64,000 bases of DNA from Candidatus Schekmanbacteria bacterium (GTDB lineage Bacteria; CSSED10-310; JACPHN01). This document shows positions 18,701 through 28,100 of the stretch, one piece after another. The notes under the pieces are model-generated. The model was not told where the DNA came from. It saw only the letters and a program-made list of their open reading frames with translations, and did no database searches. The stretch lies in contig JACPHN010000061.1 in the NCBI GenBank assembly GCA_016188575.1, positions 70,080-134,079 on the forward strand, read 5' to 3'. Every line of letters begins with the position of its first letter. Within the stretch, counting starts at the first letter, position 1. A program made the position numbers and the translations under genes.

Positions 18701-19401
18701 ATCTGCTCCGGAGCCATGTAGCTCGCGGTTCCGCCGATGGTGTCCGAAACCCAAAGAGCTTCCCGGTTCGCCTCGCCGGCGAACGGCACCGCAAGGCCGA
18801 AGTCGACGATGACGGGCAGGCTGTCCTGCCCAACCAGCACGTTTCCCGGCTTCAGGTCGCGATGCACCACGCCCTCACCGTGCAGGTATGCAAGCGCGGT
18901 TGCGACGGCGTGCATGGTGCCGAGCACGGCTTCCAGCCCCGCCGGCGAAATGACGTTTCGGGGCATGCGGTCACCGCCGACCTCGGCGATGTCAGCGTGC
19001 CGGCTGCCGTCGTGCGGCGCCGCTCCCGTTTCGGCTCCGGCCGCGGTGGCGTCGATTTTCGTCGGCGTGCCGAATGAGTTGCCCGCGGTCTGCCCAAGCT
19101 GCCTTTTCATGCAGTAGGACAGCAGGTCGACCCCGTTGACCAGCTCCATGGCGTACCACGGCTGTCCCTCACAAACCCCATGCTCGAGAATGCGGACAAC
19201 GCCCGGATGTCGCAGCGCGGCAAGTGCCGCGATCTCGCGGCGCACTGCGGATAACGGCGCGCGGCGCTCGGCGATCAGCGTCTTGAGTGCAACTTCCCGT
19301 CCGGACTGTTGGTGGCAGGCGCGGTATACAATTCCCATCCCGCCCTGCCCGAGAACCTCGACAATGAGGTACGGGCCGATGCACTGCGGAAGCGCGTTCA
19401 T
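15736..19401 (-). CDS. Ser/Thr protein kinase - AAA ATPase - TPR giant (2)
   Basis: 1221 residues with the same architecture as its downstream neighbour: kinase near the N-terminus (GQGGMGIVYRA, VALKTL, HRDLKPGNVLV, DFGLAVPF, YMAPEQ), ATPase with Walker A SGDGGSGKT and Walker B LLLLDDLHLADE, then many TPR units (for example AYALFKKALLLLRGAGDRR). All catalytic residues are present. The start is fixed by coupling: the stop of the upstream BNR protein and this ATG read TGACATG, one base apart. The pair of kinases probably arose by duplication. The coupling to an exported BNR protein suggests the kinase and that protein act in the same process. Confidence 0.92.
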   Translation of the reverse strand: MNALPQCIGPYLIVEVLGQGGMGIVYRACHQQSGREVALKTLIAERRAPLSAVRREIAALAALRHPGVVRILEHGVCEGQPWYAMELVNGVDLLSYCMKRQLGQTAGNSFGTPTKIDATAAGAETGAAPHDGSRHADIAEVGGDRMPRNVISPAGLEAVLGTMHAVATALAYLHGEGVVHRDLKPGNVLVGQDSLPVIVDFGLAVPFAGEANREALWVSDTIGGTASYMAPEQIRGELIDARADMYAAGCMMFQLLTGRLPFRKETMGETLLAHLNRPPLPPSCFAVGVPREVDHLVLALLEKDPRSRLAYAQDLARKLEDLAVPTHRWSNPPPPRLYLNRAGFWGRDEIVNQLIDHLRAAHSGRGGMILISGDGGSGKTRLAMELSLRAVRARMLVIEASFAVSEGRPAVGITSLLQRLADHSRRLDPAEARVAWGEHLDVLAAYEPALGWLRGDEATPQLAELPPDAAQLRLFSALTHVLLAIAEEACVLLLLDDLHLADELTGSFLLHLQRSEVLQDKALAVLATYCEDEETPLLRELRASQSVRHFALEHLSPDAVGAIVQEMLGMGERPRRFAAALARHAEGNPFFVVEYLRAAMTEGTLSRDRSGHWFLDVPEPASGAEDTEFKIPALPRSLRELAERRLDRVSAASRALLEIAAVLGLSFETALLRELSEQNDEEYYAALCDLRRNNILEDGPPDATAFCNARLQEVAYGALLPPCLVHLHRRAAQLLEGRMAARPDVAGAEPARAAEIAVHWERCGEAPRAKSWYLAAGRGFLKRYVIKEAEAALRAYLALECDPSAEAIGVRQTLAREVLYPRGDTAAAAAELSQALRDATAIDDARLRAASLLELGRLAFGTANPAAARANLTTAAELYAGCKDRAGEGKALRLMGQIHVSQEAAENAYALFKKALLLLRGAGDRREEALTVNCLAGIQSIRGNVKKAFRLHERALALLRQSGDQRGEAVAMNDLAVTLHEQGETRRAGELYDRAHKRFLEVGDRRAAARVAINLALILTQENEHEHGQRLFEEALTVNRAVGDMRLCAICLGNLAMLAKRRAQTATARDLFTRASTILERLGDKQRLCDNLRELAALERLSGNDAKLPSTIARRCVDLAREIGDRIDLILSLCELGHCRLALGESAATIVGSVEKIATTSSFSGIGYVGKAMAELRQAEAARAAGAPLLRGTLRELIPSALLERIEEEHGEQAAPCTDPS

Positions 19402-19402
19402 G

Positions 19403-21682
19403 TCATCGTGCGGCGCGAATCCGCCGGCCGCCGCGGCGCGCGGCGAAGGCAATCCCGGCGATCAACGACAGCACTGCGAAGCCCGTGGCCGCGGGAACCT
19501 TGCTTGCCGAGACGTCGGCCACGTAGAGGCCGTTCATGGTGGCCGCAAAGAACCGCACCGGCCGCAGATCCCGCCAGCTCGACGCCGCCGGCGGCACGAC
19601 TGCGAGCGCCTGCACCCGCAGGCCGTTCGGACCCGCGTAGCGCGGCACCGCCGGCAGCGCCGTGGCGGCGAACGCCATGGCGTAGATGTTCGATCCGCAC
19701 CCAAAGTAGACCTCGCCGTTGGTATCGTCGATCGTCGCCGCCTCGCATTGCTCCGCCCCCGACAGTTGCGAGGGAACCTCGGTCCACGACGAACCCGCGT
19801 CGGTGGATCGGTAGATCTTGTTGATGCTGGAGGCGGCGTCGAGCACATCGCCCCCCGCCGCGAATGCGAGCTCCGGCGTCGCCCCCGACCGCGCTACCGA
19901 AAGAATGACCTGGTTGCCTACAGCTCCCGTTGCGGTCACCCACGAAAGCTGCTCGGGAGGTGTGCCCGCGGTGAGATCCAGAAGCCGGACGCCGAATTCC
20001 TTGCGCTCACTGCGCGGGATGCCTCTGTTGCCTACCGCCGCGAGAAGCCGGCGAGGCGTTGATCGCTGTTCCGCCGCAGCCAGCCCGATCACGACATCGT
20101 TCACGGACAGGGGCGCCGTCTCCGGGTGACGCTGCCAGTTGCCGGGGGGTGCGGTCGTGAAGTAGACACCACCTCCGTCTTCCTGGCGCTTGACCGACGC
20201 CAGAAAGAACGGCCCGCTGTCGAGCCCGGCGAATGCCATGAAGTCGGCACTCTGATCGATCATGCTGGTGCTGAGGTCGAGCGTTTGGCCGCCGTCCGTG
20301 CTGTGACCGATGACGTTCGTTGCCGCGTAGACCTCCAGCGGATCCAGCGGATTCAGGCCGAGCGCCGTCACGATGGGAAATCCCGCGCGAAAGCCCGGTG
20401 TCCGCTCCCAGGATCCGCCCGAGTCGTCCGACCGATAGACGCCGCCTTCACCGCCCGCGTAGATGGTGAAGTCGCCGGTTTCCGTTGCCGGCGTCGAGAC
20501 GCGCAAGGCGGCGACGTTCAGTGCGTCGAGACCCTCCACGATTTCGATCCACGGATCGAAATCACTGGTGCCACTACGCCGAGCGATGCCGCGGTCGGTG
20601 GCCCCGTACAGGATCTGCCCCGCGGCCCGTCGGCCAACTCTCGATGCGGTGTCCTCGACGAGCATGATGAAGCGCAACGCCGAGCCGGTCGCAGGCGCCG
20701 GGAATTGGTGCCAGGTGTCGCCGAGGTCGTCTGAATAGTGTGGCGCGGCGAATACTCTGCCGGTCGCGTCCACGAATATCTGCCCCACACCTCCGGGAAA
20801 TCCGGCAAGAGACAAGAAACTCGTCCCTCCATTATCGCTGCGGTACATGGTCACCCCACGCCCCCCGAGATATACCACGTGCGTCGCAGGGTCGGAGCCC
20901 GCCACGCACGACCTGGGGTCGCACGCCGCCGAGTTGAAGCCCGGTTCGCTGGCCTTGACGTCGATGAATTCCCACGCATAGGTGTTGCCGCCCGACGCCG
21001 CGATGCCGCGATACAGGCGCGATTCCGCCACGATTTCACCGGGAGGGGCCTGACTCGTCCGTTCCGCGACCACGTACAGGATGCTGCTGCCGGCGTATGA
21101 CCGCACTTCCAGGATGCGGTGCAGATCCGGCTGCTCGAAGATCGGCTGGTATGCGGTATCGCCGTCGCCGCGGTAGAGGATTCCGCCACGGCCGACGAGC
21201 AGGCCGTTGCTGTCATCCATCCCCAGGTAGCCGGGCAACGGTCCGGGCCCACCTGGCGTGGCTGCGTCATCCCAGGTGATCCCGCCATCCGTCGACTTGA
21301 AGAAACCGTTGCTCGTCTGTTGTTGCTCCGCGACGAGCTCGAAGACTGTGCCGTCACGCTGGTCGACCACGACCCAGGCGTCTCCGTAGTTGCCGACACT
21401 GTGTGCGCCATGCCACACCTGGTCGCCATCAGCGTCGATCTCGGCGGGCGCGTCGGAGTAAAACAGCTCTTGGGCGCCCTCGACGAGGAGGTAGGTGCGG
21501 CCCGGGAATCCCTGCCCTCCCTGCCCGCTCGTTCGGTCGATGGCCACCGCGCGCACGGAGCCGCCGTACAGTCCCGCGCTCTCCATGCCAGAGAGGACCT
21601 GGGCGCCCGCGGCTCTCGCACCGGCGGCCAGCGAGGCCATGACCAACACCAACCCGCTCGCGACACGCTGCCCAGTATTCAC
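19403..21682 (-). CDS. Exported BNR-repeat protein with C-terminal anchor
   Basis: 759 residues with an N-terminal signal peptide (VLVMASLAAGARAAGAQ) and repeated Asp-box/BNR-type units such as YRSDDSGGSWERT, YRSDNGGTSFLSL, FKSTDGGITWDD and YRSTDAGSSWTEV, giving a sialidase/sortilin-like beta-propeller. A C-terminal hydrophobic helix follows a VPAATG motif and ends in RRGGRRIRAAR. This is the layout of PEP-CTERM/IPTL-type sorting signals, so the protein is likely surface-attached. No sialidase catalytic residues are evident; it is probably a binding or structural propeller. First gene of the operon with the two giant kinases, behind a TTGATC/TATACT promoter. Confidence 0.82.
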   Translation of the reverse strand: MNTGQRVASGLVLVMASLAAGARAAGAQVLSGMESAGLYGGSVRAVAIDRTSGQGGQGFPGRTYLLVEGAQELFYSDAPAEIDADGDQVWHGAHSVGNYGDAWVVVDQRDGTVFELVAEQQQTSNGFFKSTDGGITWDDAATPGGPGPLPGYLGMDDSNGLLVGRGGILYRGDGDTAYQPIFEQPDLHRILEVRSYAGSSILYVVAERTSQAPPGEIVAESRLYRGIAASGGNTYAWEFIDVKASEPGFNSAACDPRSCVAGSDPATHVVYLGGRGVTMYRSDNGGTSFLSLAGFPGGVGQIFVDATGRVFAAPHYSDDLGDTWHQFPAPATGSALRFIMLVEDTASRVGRRAAGQILYGATDRGIARRSGTSDFDPWIEIVEGLDALNVAALRVSTPATETGDFTIYAGGEGGVYRSDDSGGSWERTPGFRAGFPIVTALGLNPLDPLEVYAATNVIGHSTDGGQTLDLSTSMIDQSADFMAFAGLDSGPFFLASVKRQEDGGGVYFTTAPPGNWQRHPETAPLSVNDVVIGLAAAEQRSTPRRLLAAVGNRGIPRSERKEFGVRLLDLTAGTPPEQLSWVTATGAVGNQVILSVARSGATPELAFAAGGDVLDAASSINKIYRSTDAGSSWTEVPSQLSGAEQCEAATIDDTNGEVYFGCGSNIYAMAFAATALPAVPRYAGPNGLRVQALAVVPPAASSWRDLRPVRFFAATMNGLYVADVSASKVPAATGFAVLSLIAGIAFAARRGGRRIRAAR

Positions 21683-21741
21683 ATCAGGACTCCGATTGAA
21701 AGGAACGTCTCCGGGAAAGCTCCGTGTTTACGAGCAGTGTA

Positions 21742-21771
21742 GTATAGTAGTGGTAAGGGCGCACGATCAAA
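21742..21771 (-). promoter_or_regulatory. Sigma-70 promoter of the BNR-kinase operon
   Basis: Minus strand TTGATC, 18-bp spacer, TATACT (around 21747-21742). It would start transcription about 50 nt before the BNR protein start at 21682, in the gap shared with divergent rtcA. Confidence 0.5.
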
Positions 21772-21816
21772 AGGTCACCCCTGTGCCGCGGGCACAGCAC
21801 GGTGCCAGGAAAAGCG

Positions 21817-22842
21817 ATGATGATTGAAATCGATGGCGCGGAGGGCGAGGGTGGCGGGCAGATCATCCGCACCGCGCTGGCTCTGTCCATGGTTACCCGG
21901 GAACCGTTTCGCATGCGGAACGTGCGCGCTGCGAGAGATCGTCCTGGCCTGCGGCCTCAGCACCTGGTCGCCGTGCAGGCCGCAGCGACTGTGAGCAAGG
22001 CGGAAGCTCACGGCGCTGTGCTCGGCAGCACCGAGCTCGTTTTCGTTCCACGCGCCCTGACTGCGGGAGAGTACCGCTTCGACATCGGCACGGCGGGAAG
22101 CACGACGCTGGTGCTGCAGACGCTGGCCCCGGCGCTCGCATTCGCAGGGGAACCATCCACACTGGTCATTGACGGCGGTACCCACAACGACAAGGCGCCC
22201 CCGTTCGATTTTCTCGCCCAGGCGTTCGCCCCCGTGATCCGCCGCATGGGGTGGTCACTCTCGCTCGAGCTGCATCGCCACGGCTTCTATCCCCGCGGGG
22301 GAGGGCGCGTCAGCGCCACCGTGATGCCGCTTGCCGCGCCGGTTCCGCTGGAGCTGCTAGCGCGAGGACCCATCGCGGCTTGTGTGGCACGGGCGCTGGT
22401 TGCTCGCCTACCCCGTCACATCGGCGTGCGCGAGGTCAACACCGTGCGCGAATCGTTCTCGCTGCCGATTCAGCGCGCCGCAGTCGAGGAGGTCGGTGGC
22501 GTCGGTCCGGGCAATGCGGTGCTGTTGGAGATCGCCGCGGAGTCCATCACCGAGGTGATCTCCGCGATCGGCAGAAAGGGACTCCCCGCCGAGCTCGTGG
22601 CGGCGGAGGCGATACGCCAGGCCGAGGACTATCTGCGCCTCGGCGCCCCCGTCGGGCCGCACCTGGCTGATCAGTTGCTCTTGCCAATGGCGCTGGCCGC
22701 CGGCGGTAGATTCCGCACGTCGCATCCGTCGTTGCACGCCGTCACCAATGCCAAGGTTATCCGCAAGTTCCTTGCTTGTAGCATCGAGATGACGGAAATC
22801 GTGTCGCATCAGTGGGAAGTCAACGTCACTCCCCGCGCCTGA
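21817..22842 (+). CDS. rtcA: RNA 3'-terminal phosphate cyclase
   Basis: 341-residue ATP-dependent enzyme that converts RNA 3'-phosphates to 2',3'-cyclic phosphates via an adenylylated histidine. The family start EGEGGGQIIRTALALSM, the HGFYPRGGGRV signature and the catalytic histidine segment GPHLADQLLLPMALA are all intact. Start ATG at 21817 (or the adjacent 21820) has AGGAAA in front; a GTG at 21802 would give a short extension. RtcB ligase and the RtcR activator, usual partners in E. coli, are not in this window. It is divergent from the BNR-kinase operon. Confidence 0.93.
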   Translation: MMIEIDGAEGEGGGQIIRTALALSMVTREPFRMRNVRAARDRPGLRPQHLVAVQAAATVSKAEAHGAVLGSTELVFVPRALTAGEYRFDIGTAGSTTLVLQTLAPALAFAGEPSTLVIDGGTHNDKAPPFDFLAQAFAPVIRRMGWSLSLELHRHGFYPRGGGRVSATVMPLAAPVPLELLARGPIAACVARALVARLPRHIGVREVNTVRESFSLPIQRAAVEEVGGVGPGNAVLLEIAAESITEVISAIGRKGLPAELVAAEAIRQAEDYLRLGAPVGPHLADQLLLPMALAAGGRFRTSHPSLHAVTNAKVIRKFLACSIEMTEIVSHQWEVNVTPRA

Positions 22843-22933
22843 TGGAAGCTACGGCCGCCCTTGTGATATCCTCTGCGAGCGACGGTATATTATTCCACCC
22901 CGGATATGCCTACCCATTCTCCTCAGGAAGATC

Positions 22934-23425
22934 ATGGATTTCGAGGTCGAACATCGTTTTTCAGGCCCGAGCGAGCGGGTTATCGCACTATTCAAGGACA
23001 TCGAGGTGCAATCCCGCATGCACCGCGATCTCGGATACGCGGAGTGGCGAGAGCTCGAGCGACAGGACCGCTCCGGAAACCTGACGCGCCGGATTCGCGC
23101 GGTCCCTGGCGTGTCCGTACCATCGTTTGTGCGCCGAGCGCTGGGCGACTCACCGGGTATCCGCGAAACACAAACGTGGCAGACAGGTGAGCAACGCTAC
23201 ATCTGGGAGGTGTGTTTCGATCTCTCGCCTCGCCTCCGGCTCGACGGCACTTGTCGCTATGAGGATGTCTCCGCGCACGTTTGCCGGCGCCGCATGGAGG
23301 CCTCGATCGAGGTCGATATCCCGCTCGTCGGAAAGCGCCTCGAGGCGTTCATCAAGGAAATGATGATGCGGAGCCTGAACGAAGAAGCGGCGTGGATCGA
23401 GCGGGAGCTCCGCGGCGCGGAGTAG
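22934..23425 (+). CDS. SRPBCC-fold protein (DUF2505-like)
   Basis: 163 residues. FEVEHRFSGPSERVIALFKD at the start, a GIRETQTWQTGEQRYIWEV core and the SIEVDIPLVGKRLEAFIKEM C-terminal helix match DUF2505-type members of the START/SRPBCC superfamily, which bind hydrophobic ligands. Function is unknown. ATG at 22934 has an AGGAAG ribosome site. It follows rtcA by 91 bp in the same direction. Confidence 0.7.
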   Translation: MDFEVEHRFSGPSERVIALFKDIEVQSRMHRDLGYAEWRELERQDRSGNLTRRIRAVPGVSVPSFVRRALGDSPGIRETQTWQTGEQRYIWEVCFDLSPRLRLDGTCRYEDVSAHVCRRRMEASIEVDIPLVGKRLEAFIKEMMMRSLNEEAAWIERELRGAE

Positions 23426-23491
23426 CCGGGTGAGGGACGCAGATGGGCACTGTCACGCCGACGGCGAAAAGGCGGTGAATCCACGGACGCT

Positions 23492-24181
23492 TCACGATTT
23501 GTGGCCTTCCAGAACAATTGACCCATTGCCGATCTCCAGCTTGTCCACGTGCCACGTTGGATCGAGCGGGAAGAAGTAGCCCCGTCCTTTTTGCGGCTGC
23601 CGTCCCGGCTGGCTGACGCGGGCTTCGAGCTGTCCGCGGATCTGGTTGAGCACGACCTCGGGCAGACTGGTCTGACCAACCGAAATGTTGCTCGCGTCGA
23701 ACGCCAGTTGTCCGTCTTCCAGCCACGCCTCGGCCGCCACCTGCAAATACAGCTCGCGCGGGACGCCAGGAATCTCGGCGTCCACGACGACGACAACGGT
23801 CGCCTTGCCATCCGCGAGGTGTGATTGCACGTTTTTCACCCGCAGCGAGGTGCGTGCCTGCTCATCTTGTCCCTGCTGCGATAGCCCGCTGCTGAGCATT
23901 TGAAAGAGCTGAGCGCTGACCTCCTCCTCGGTGAGGTTGAAGCGAAACGTCTTGTCCTCGCCGGCGCTGAGCTTCTTCAGTTCCGTGGTGACTTTCTGCT
24001 CGAGCTTGCGCGCCGCGTCCTCGTTTACCACGATCTCCGGGTTGTAGTCCTTGGGTGGCGTGGAAGCGGCTCGCATCGACTTTTTCCAGAAGTAGAGGCC
24101 GCCTCCGGCCAGCGCGGATACCAGGAAGAACGCCGCGATTCCGAGCACCAACCCCTTGATCGCTGTTTTTTCTTTCGCCAT
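23492..24181 (-). CDS. Single-pass membrane protein of unknown function
   Basis: 229 residues with one N-terminal transmembrane helix (GLVLGIAAFFLVSALAGGGL) and a soluble outer domain of about 190 residues. Segments FRFNLTEEEVSAQLFQMLSS and VVVVVDAEIPGVPRELYLQV suggest an alternating alpha/beta fold resembling LmeA/DUF2993-like lipid-binding proteins, but the match is not decisive. Start ATG at 24181 has AGGAG. It is the last gene behind the PP2C phosphatase (46 bp gap) and probably in the same transcript. Confidence 0.6.
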   Translation of the reverse strand: MAKEKTAIKGLVLGIAAFFLVSALAGGGLYFWKKSMRAASTPPKDYNPEIVVNEDAARKLEQKVTTELKKLSAGEDKTFRFNLTEEEVSAQLFQMLSSGLSQQGQDEQARTSLRVKNVQSHLADGKATVVVVVDAEIPGVPRELYLQVAAEAWLEDGQLAFDASNISVGQTSLPEVVLNQIRGQLEARVSQPGRQPQKGRGYFFPLDPTWHVDKLEIGNGSIVLEGHKS

Positions 24182-24227
24182 GGGAAAGACTCCTGAGTCG
24201 GATTGAGATGATGAGGCCCGCCGCACG

Positions 24228-25124
24228 CTACAATGCTGCGGGTTCGCGCTTGTCTTTGGGGCGGGCGATGAGGATGGAGACGTTGTCCGGTGCGCCTGCC
24301 CGATTGACCGCCTGCAGGAGCAGCCGACAGCCACGGCTCATGTCCCCTTTCGCGGACTCCACAATGTGCAGAATCTGGCCGTCAGTCAGCACTCCGCACA
24401 GCCCATCCGTGCAGAGGAGCAGCATTTCGGCCTGTTCCACATCAAAGTCCATGATGTCGATTTCGACGTCTGGATGGTTGCCCAGGCTGCGCGTGATGAC
24501 GTTGCGAAACGGATGATTGCGGGCCGCCTCTTCCGTGAGATTGTACTGATCGATGAGATCTTGCAGTCGCGAGTGGTCTCGCGTCACGCGCGTGATCGCT
24601 CCCGCCTGCACGCGGTACAGCCGCGAGTCGCCGGCGTGCGCGACGTAGGCGTGATCATCGTGCACCAGGAGGGCCACAAAGGTCGTTCCCATGCCCTTGA
24701 AGCGCGGCTGGGCGCAGGCATAGTCGTAAATGTAGCGATTGGCGCTGTACGCCGCGAGCCGCATCGCCCGCGTCCAACGCTTGCGGGGCTCGACCGGCTG
24801 CAGCTCGGCGGGCATGGAGCTGTGCAGCTCGTTGCGAATGAATCGATAAACGTGAATGCACGCCATGCGCGAAGCCCGCTCTCCGGCGCGATGTCCGCCC
24901 ATACCGTCGGCGATGAGGAAGATCCCGTTCTTGGCGTCCATCAGGATGTGATCCTGGTTGCTTGACCGGCGCAGGCCGACGTCGGTCATGCCGGCCACGT
25001 CCCACGCGATGAAGCCATTCCCCTTCGCGCCCTCCTCGTCGGCGATCGGGACGCGCTCCGTGGTCTCTTTCGATCGACCCCGCAGCTCTTCCCGCGGGTC
25101 ACTTTGGAGCTCTTCCGCCCTCAT
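24228..25124 (-). CDS. PP2C-family Ser/Thr protein phosphatase
   Basis: 298-residue PPM phosphatase of the Stp1/PrpC type. The metal-binding motifs are in order: MTDVGLRRSSNQDH, FLIADGMGGHRAGE, GMGTTFVALLV, YVAHAGDSRLYR, LLLCTDGLCGVLTD and RAGAPDNVSILIA. It would remove phosphate from Ser/Thr kinase targets. The start is set by an ATGA overlap with the stop of the kinase-like sigma-54 activator gene, so the two are translationally coupled. It most likely opposes one of the giant kinases in the window. Cytoplasmic, no membrane segment. Confidence 0.93.
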   Translation of the reverse strand: MRAEELQSDPREELRGRSKETTERVPIADEEGAKGNGFIAWDVAGMTDVGLRRSSNQDHILMDAKNGIFLIADGMGGHRAGERASRMACIHVYRFIRNELHSSMPAELQPVEPRKRWTRAMRLAAYSANRYIYDYACAQPRFKGMGTTFVALLVHDDHAYVAHAGDSRLYRVQAGAITRVTRDHSRLQDLIDQYNLTEEAARNHPFRNVITRSLGNHPDVEIDIMDFDVEQAEMLLLCTDGLCGVLTDGQILHIVESAKGDMSRGCRLLLQAVNRAGAPDNVSILIARPKDKREPAAL

Positions 25125-28100
25125 GCTCGGTCGCACTCTTCAGAGATTGCCAGTCGATGCATTTTCTTCACCAGCGCCTGCCGCGTTACGCCAAGCGCAT
25201 CTGCCGTCCGCGCCCGGTGCCACCCGCACCTGTCCAGTGTCTCGAGGACCGCCTTGCGCTCAAAACGGTCCATTGCTTCCTGCAGGGAGCCGCCCGCATC
25301 GGTGGCGGGGAAGCCGGAAACGGCCAGCGTCTTCCCACGAACCTCGGAAGGGAGCTGCTCGACGCTCACGATCTCGCCATCATCCGTCAAGTGAATGGCG
25401 CGCTCCACGACATTCTGAAGCTCGCGGACGTTCCCGGGCCAGTGATAGGCCTCGAGTCGCCTCATTGCCTCCTCCGAAAAGCCAGGGATAATCCTTCCCA
25501 TTCTCTTGATCATCTTACGAAGGAAATGTGTCGCAAGCAACGGGACGTCGCCCCGGCGCTCGCGCAGGGGCGGGGCCTGCAACGGCATGACGTACAGGCG
25601 ATAGAAAAGATCTTCGCGAAATCGTCCGGAGTCGACTTCTGTGCGCAGGTCCTTGTTCGTCGCGGAGATGACGCGAACATCGACGTGGCGCGTTGTCGGA
25701 GATCCCACGGGCCGGATTTCGCGCTGTTCGAGAAAGCGCAGGATCTTCACCTGCATGGCAGGTGACACGTCGGCGATTTCATCGAGGAAGAGCGTTCCTT
25801 TATCGGCCTGCAGTGCCAGCCCCACGCGGTCGGCGTGGGCACCGGTAAAGGCGCCCCGCACGTGTCCGAAGAGCTCGGATTCGATTATCGTCTCCGCCAC
25901 GGCCCCGAGCGCCACCGCGACGAACGGGCCGTCGCGGCGGTCGGAGTTGTAGTGCAACGCTCTGGCGATGAGCTCCTTACCCGTGCCGCTCTCACCGCCA
26001 ATGAACACCGTCGTCGAGCTGTCCTTGATCCGGCGCATAGTCTTGAAGAGATCCTGCATGGGGGAGCTGGCGGCGATGATCTCGCTAAACATGAGGTCCT
26101 GGCGAGCTTCGTCGCGAAGTCGTTGATTCTCGTCCAGCAGCCGCTGGCGAAAGCGCGCGTTGTCCAGTGCGAGCGCGGCCTGCTGGGCGAAGCTCGTCAG
26201 GAAGGTGAGATCATCGTCCTCAAACGCGCGCTCGCGCGTGAGAATGTCGACATATACCGCGCCGATGGTGCGATCGCGCAGGCGTAGCGGTACACATAGC
26301 AAGCTTTGAATGCCGTAGACCGAGACGGAGTGGCGCGAAGCGAACGCCGGGTCGGCCGCGGTATCGCGGACGATGAGCGGCTTGCCCTCGCTCAGGATCT
26401 GTGCGACGGCCGAGCTGCTGATGGCGGTCGCCTCCTCGACGCGAGCCGGGTCGATGTGGCGCACCGAAGCGATGTCAAACGAATTGGGCTGTTCGGGGAT
26501 CGCGAGCAGCAGCAACCCGCGCTCGCCACCGACTGCCGTGATGGCGACGTCGAGGACCACGCTGAAGAGCTCCGCGAGCGAGGTGAGCTCGTTGATGCGC
26601 TGGCCGATTTCGACGAGTGCGACGAGGTGTCGGCGCGCCGCGGGGAGGTGGCGCCCGGCCAGACGGTTGTCGATCTCCATGCAGTACTCCTCACACGTTT
26701 GTGCGGATTTCCACGACTCCGATACGCGCAGGCATCTGGCCGCGCGCGCCGCCAATAGCCGCGCCCGCGCCGGTGAACACCACTCCCGCAGCTCCCGTTG
26801 CGCCCACGCCATCAGAGTCAAACCCTCCTCGAGCGTGGAATCGACTGAGCGCAACCATTTGCGACTCATTCTAAAATGCGATCGGGCAGCTCGCAAGGAA
26901 CGACTCGCGCTGCCGCGCAGGCGCTCGACGACCGCCAGACGCCGCTCGTTCACCGGCAGCGTGGCGCGCAAGACGCTTTCGGCTCGTGTGGTCCAGCGCA
27001 CGACCTCGATCTCGTCGCCATCGCCCAGGGCGGCCTCTGCCGAAGCCACGGCGACGGCCGCAACGAGCTGCGGCCGTCCGAGCCGTGCCGCGTCCTCCCG
27101 CAGCCGCTCCAGACGTGGCCTCGCCGCGCGATAATCGCCGATCGCGATGAGCACGGTGCAATAGCCGAGGCGGCTCAGGCAGGACTGGTAGGGGTTCCCG
27201 GCCGATTCCCACCTGGTTGCCGCCTCTCGGATTCGGCGCAGTGCGTCGTCGTGGTTTCCACGCGCGTGTGCGAGCAGGCCCCAGTTGTGCAACACGGCCG
27301 CCTGCAGCTCGGCGTCACCCAGGGCGAAGGAGCGCCGTACCGCCGTTTCCAGGTGCGCTCGCGCCTGCGCGAGCTCGCCCCTGAGCAGCAGCGTCATCGC
27401 CAGGTTCGCGCGCATGCGCTCGTGGCTGATCCGGTCTCGCCGGCGCCCCATTGCCGCCGCGCCCGCCGCCGTGATGGCCCGCGAAAAGGCTGCGGTCGCG
27501 GCCGCAAGGTGCCCACCTTCGTAGCACAACAGAGCGCGCAGGTTGTCGATCGCCGCGCGCTGCCCGCAGTAGGCCGGGCGGTGGGGAAGGCACTCGTCCG
27601 CTGCGGCGATCCGTTGGGCAGCCTCCTGCCCGCGGCCGAGATGGCGCAGCGCCACGGCTTCGGTGCGGAGGAGCTCCGCCACGACTCCGGGACACGCAAG
27701 CTCTGCGTCGTGGCGTCCAGCCCACTCCGTAGCGATCACCTGTAGCGCCTCGGCCGGTTGACCCCCGGCCAGCGCGCACCGTGCGGTCTCCGTAGCGATG
27801 CGTGCGAGCTGCGACGTCGGGCCCGCCCTGGCGGCCGCCAGGGCCGCCGCCTGGCTCAGCAGCGCACGGGCACTGTCGAGCTCGTGCAGCTCTCGCCCGA
27901 GCTCGGCAAGCCTCAGCAGCCGCATGACCGGCAAGGAATCCAGTGCGCGTGCTTCCGCCCGCGATTCCAGCAGCAACCTGTACTCAGCTCGCGCCGTCTC
28001 CACGTCGTTGTCGTCCAGGGCGAGTCGAACCGAAGTTTCCGCCGCCACAGGCCCCAGCTCCGGCCAGCGTTGCACGGCCTCATTCGCCCGTTGCCGGGCG

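Noticed and set aside
21750-21800. Sigma-54 promoter for rtcA
   Set aside because: A GG-N10-GC pair exists near 21770, but the surrounding bases fit TGGCAC-N5-TTGC poorly; E. coli rtcA is sigma-54-dependent, yet this site is too weak to claim.
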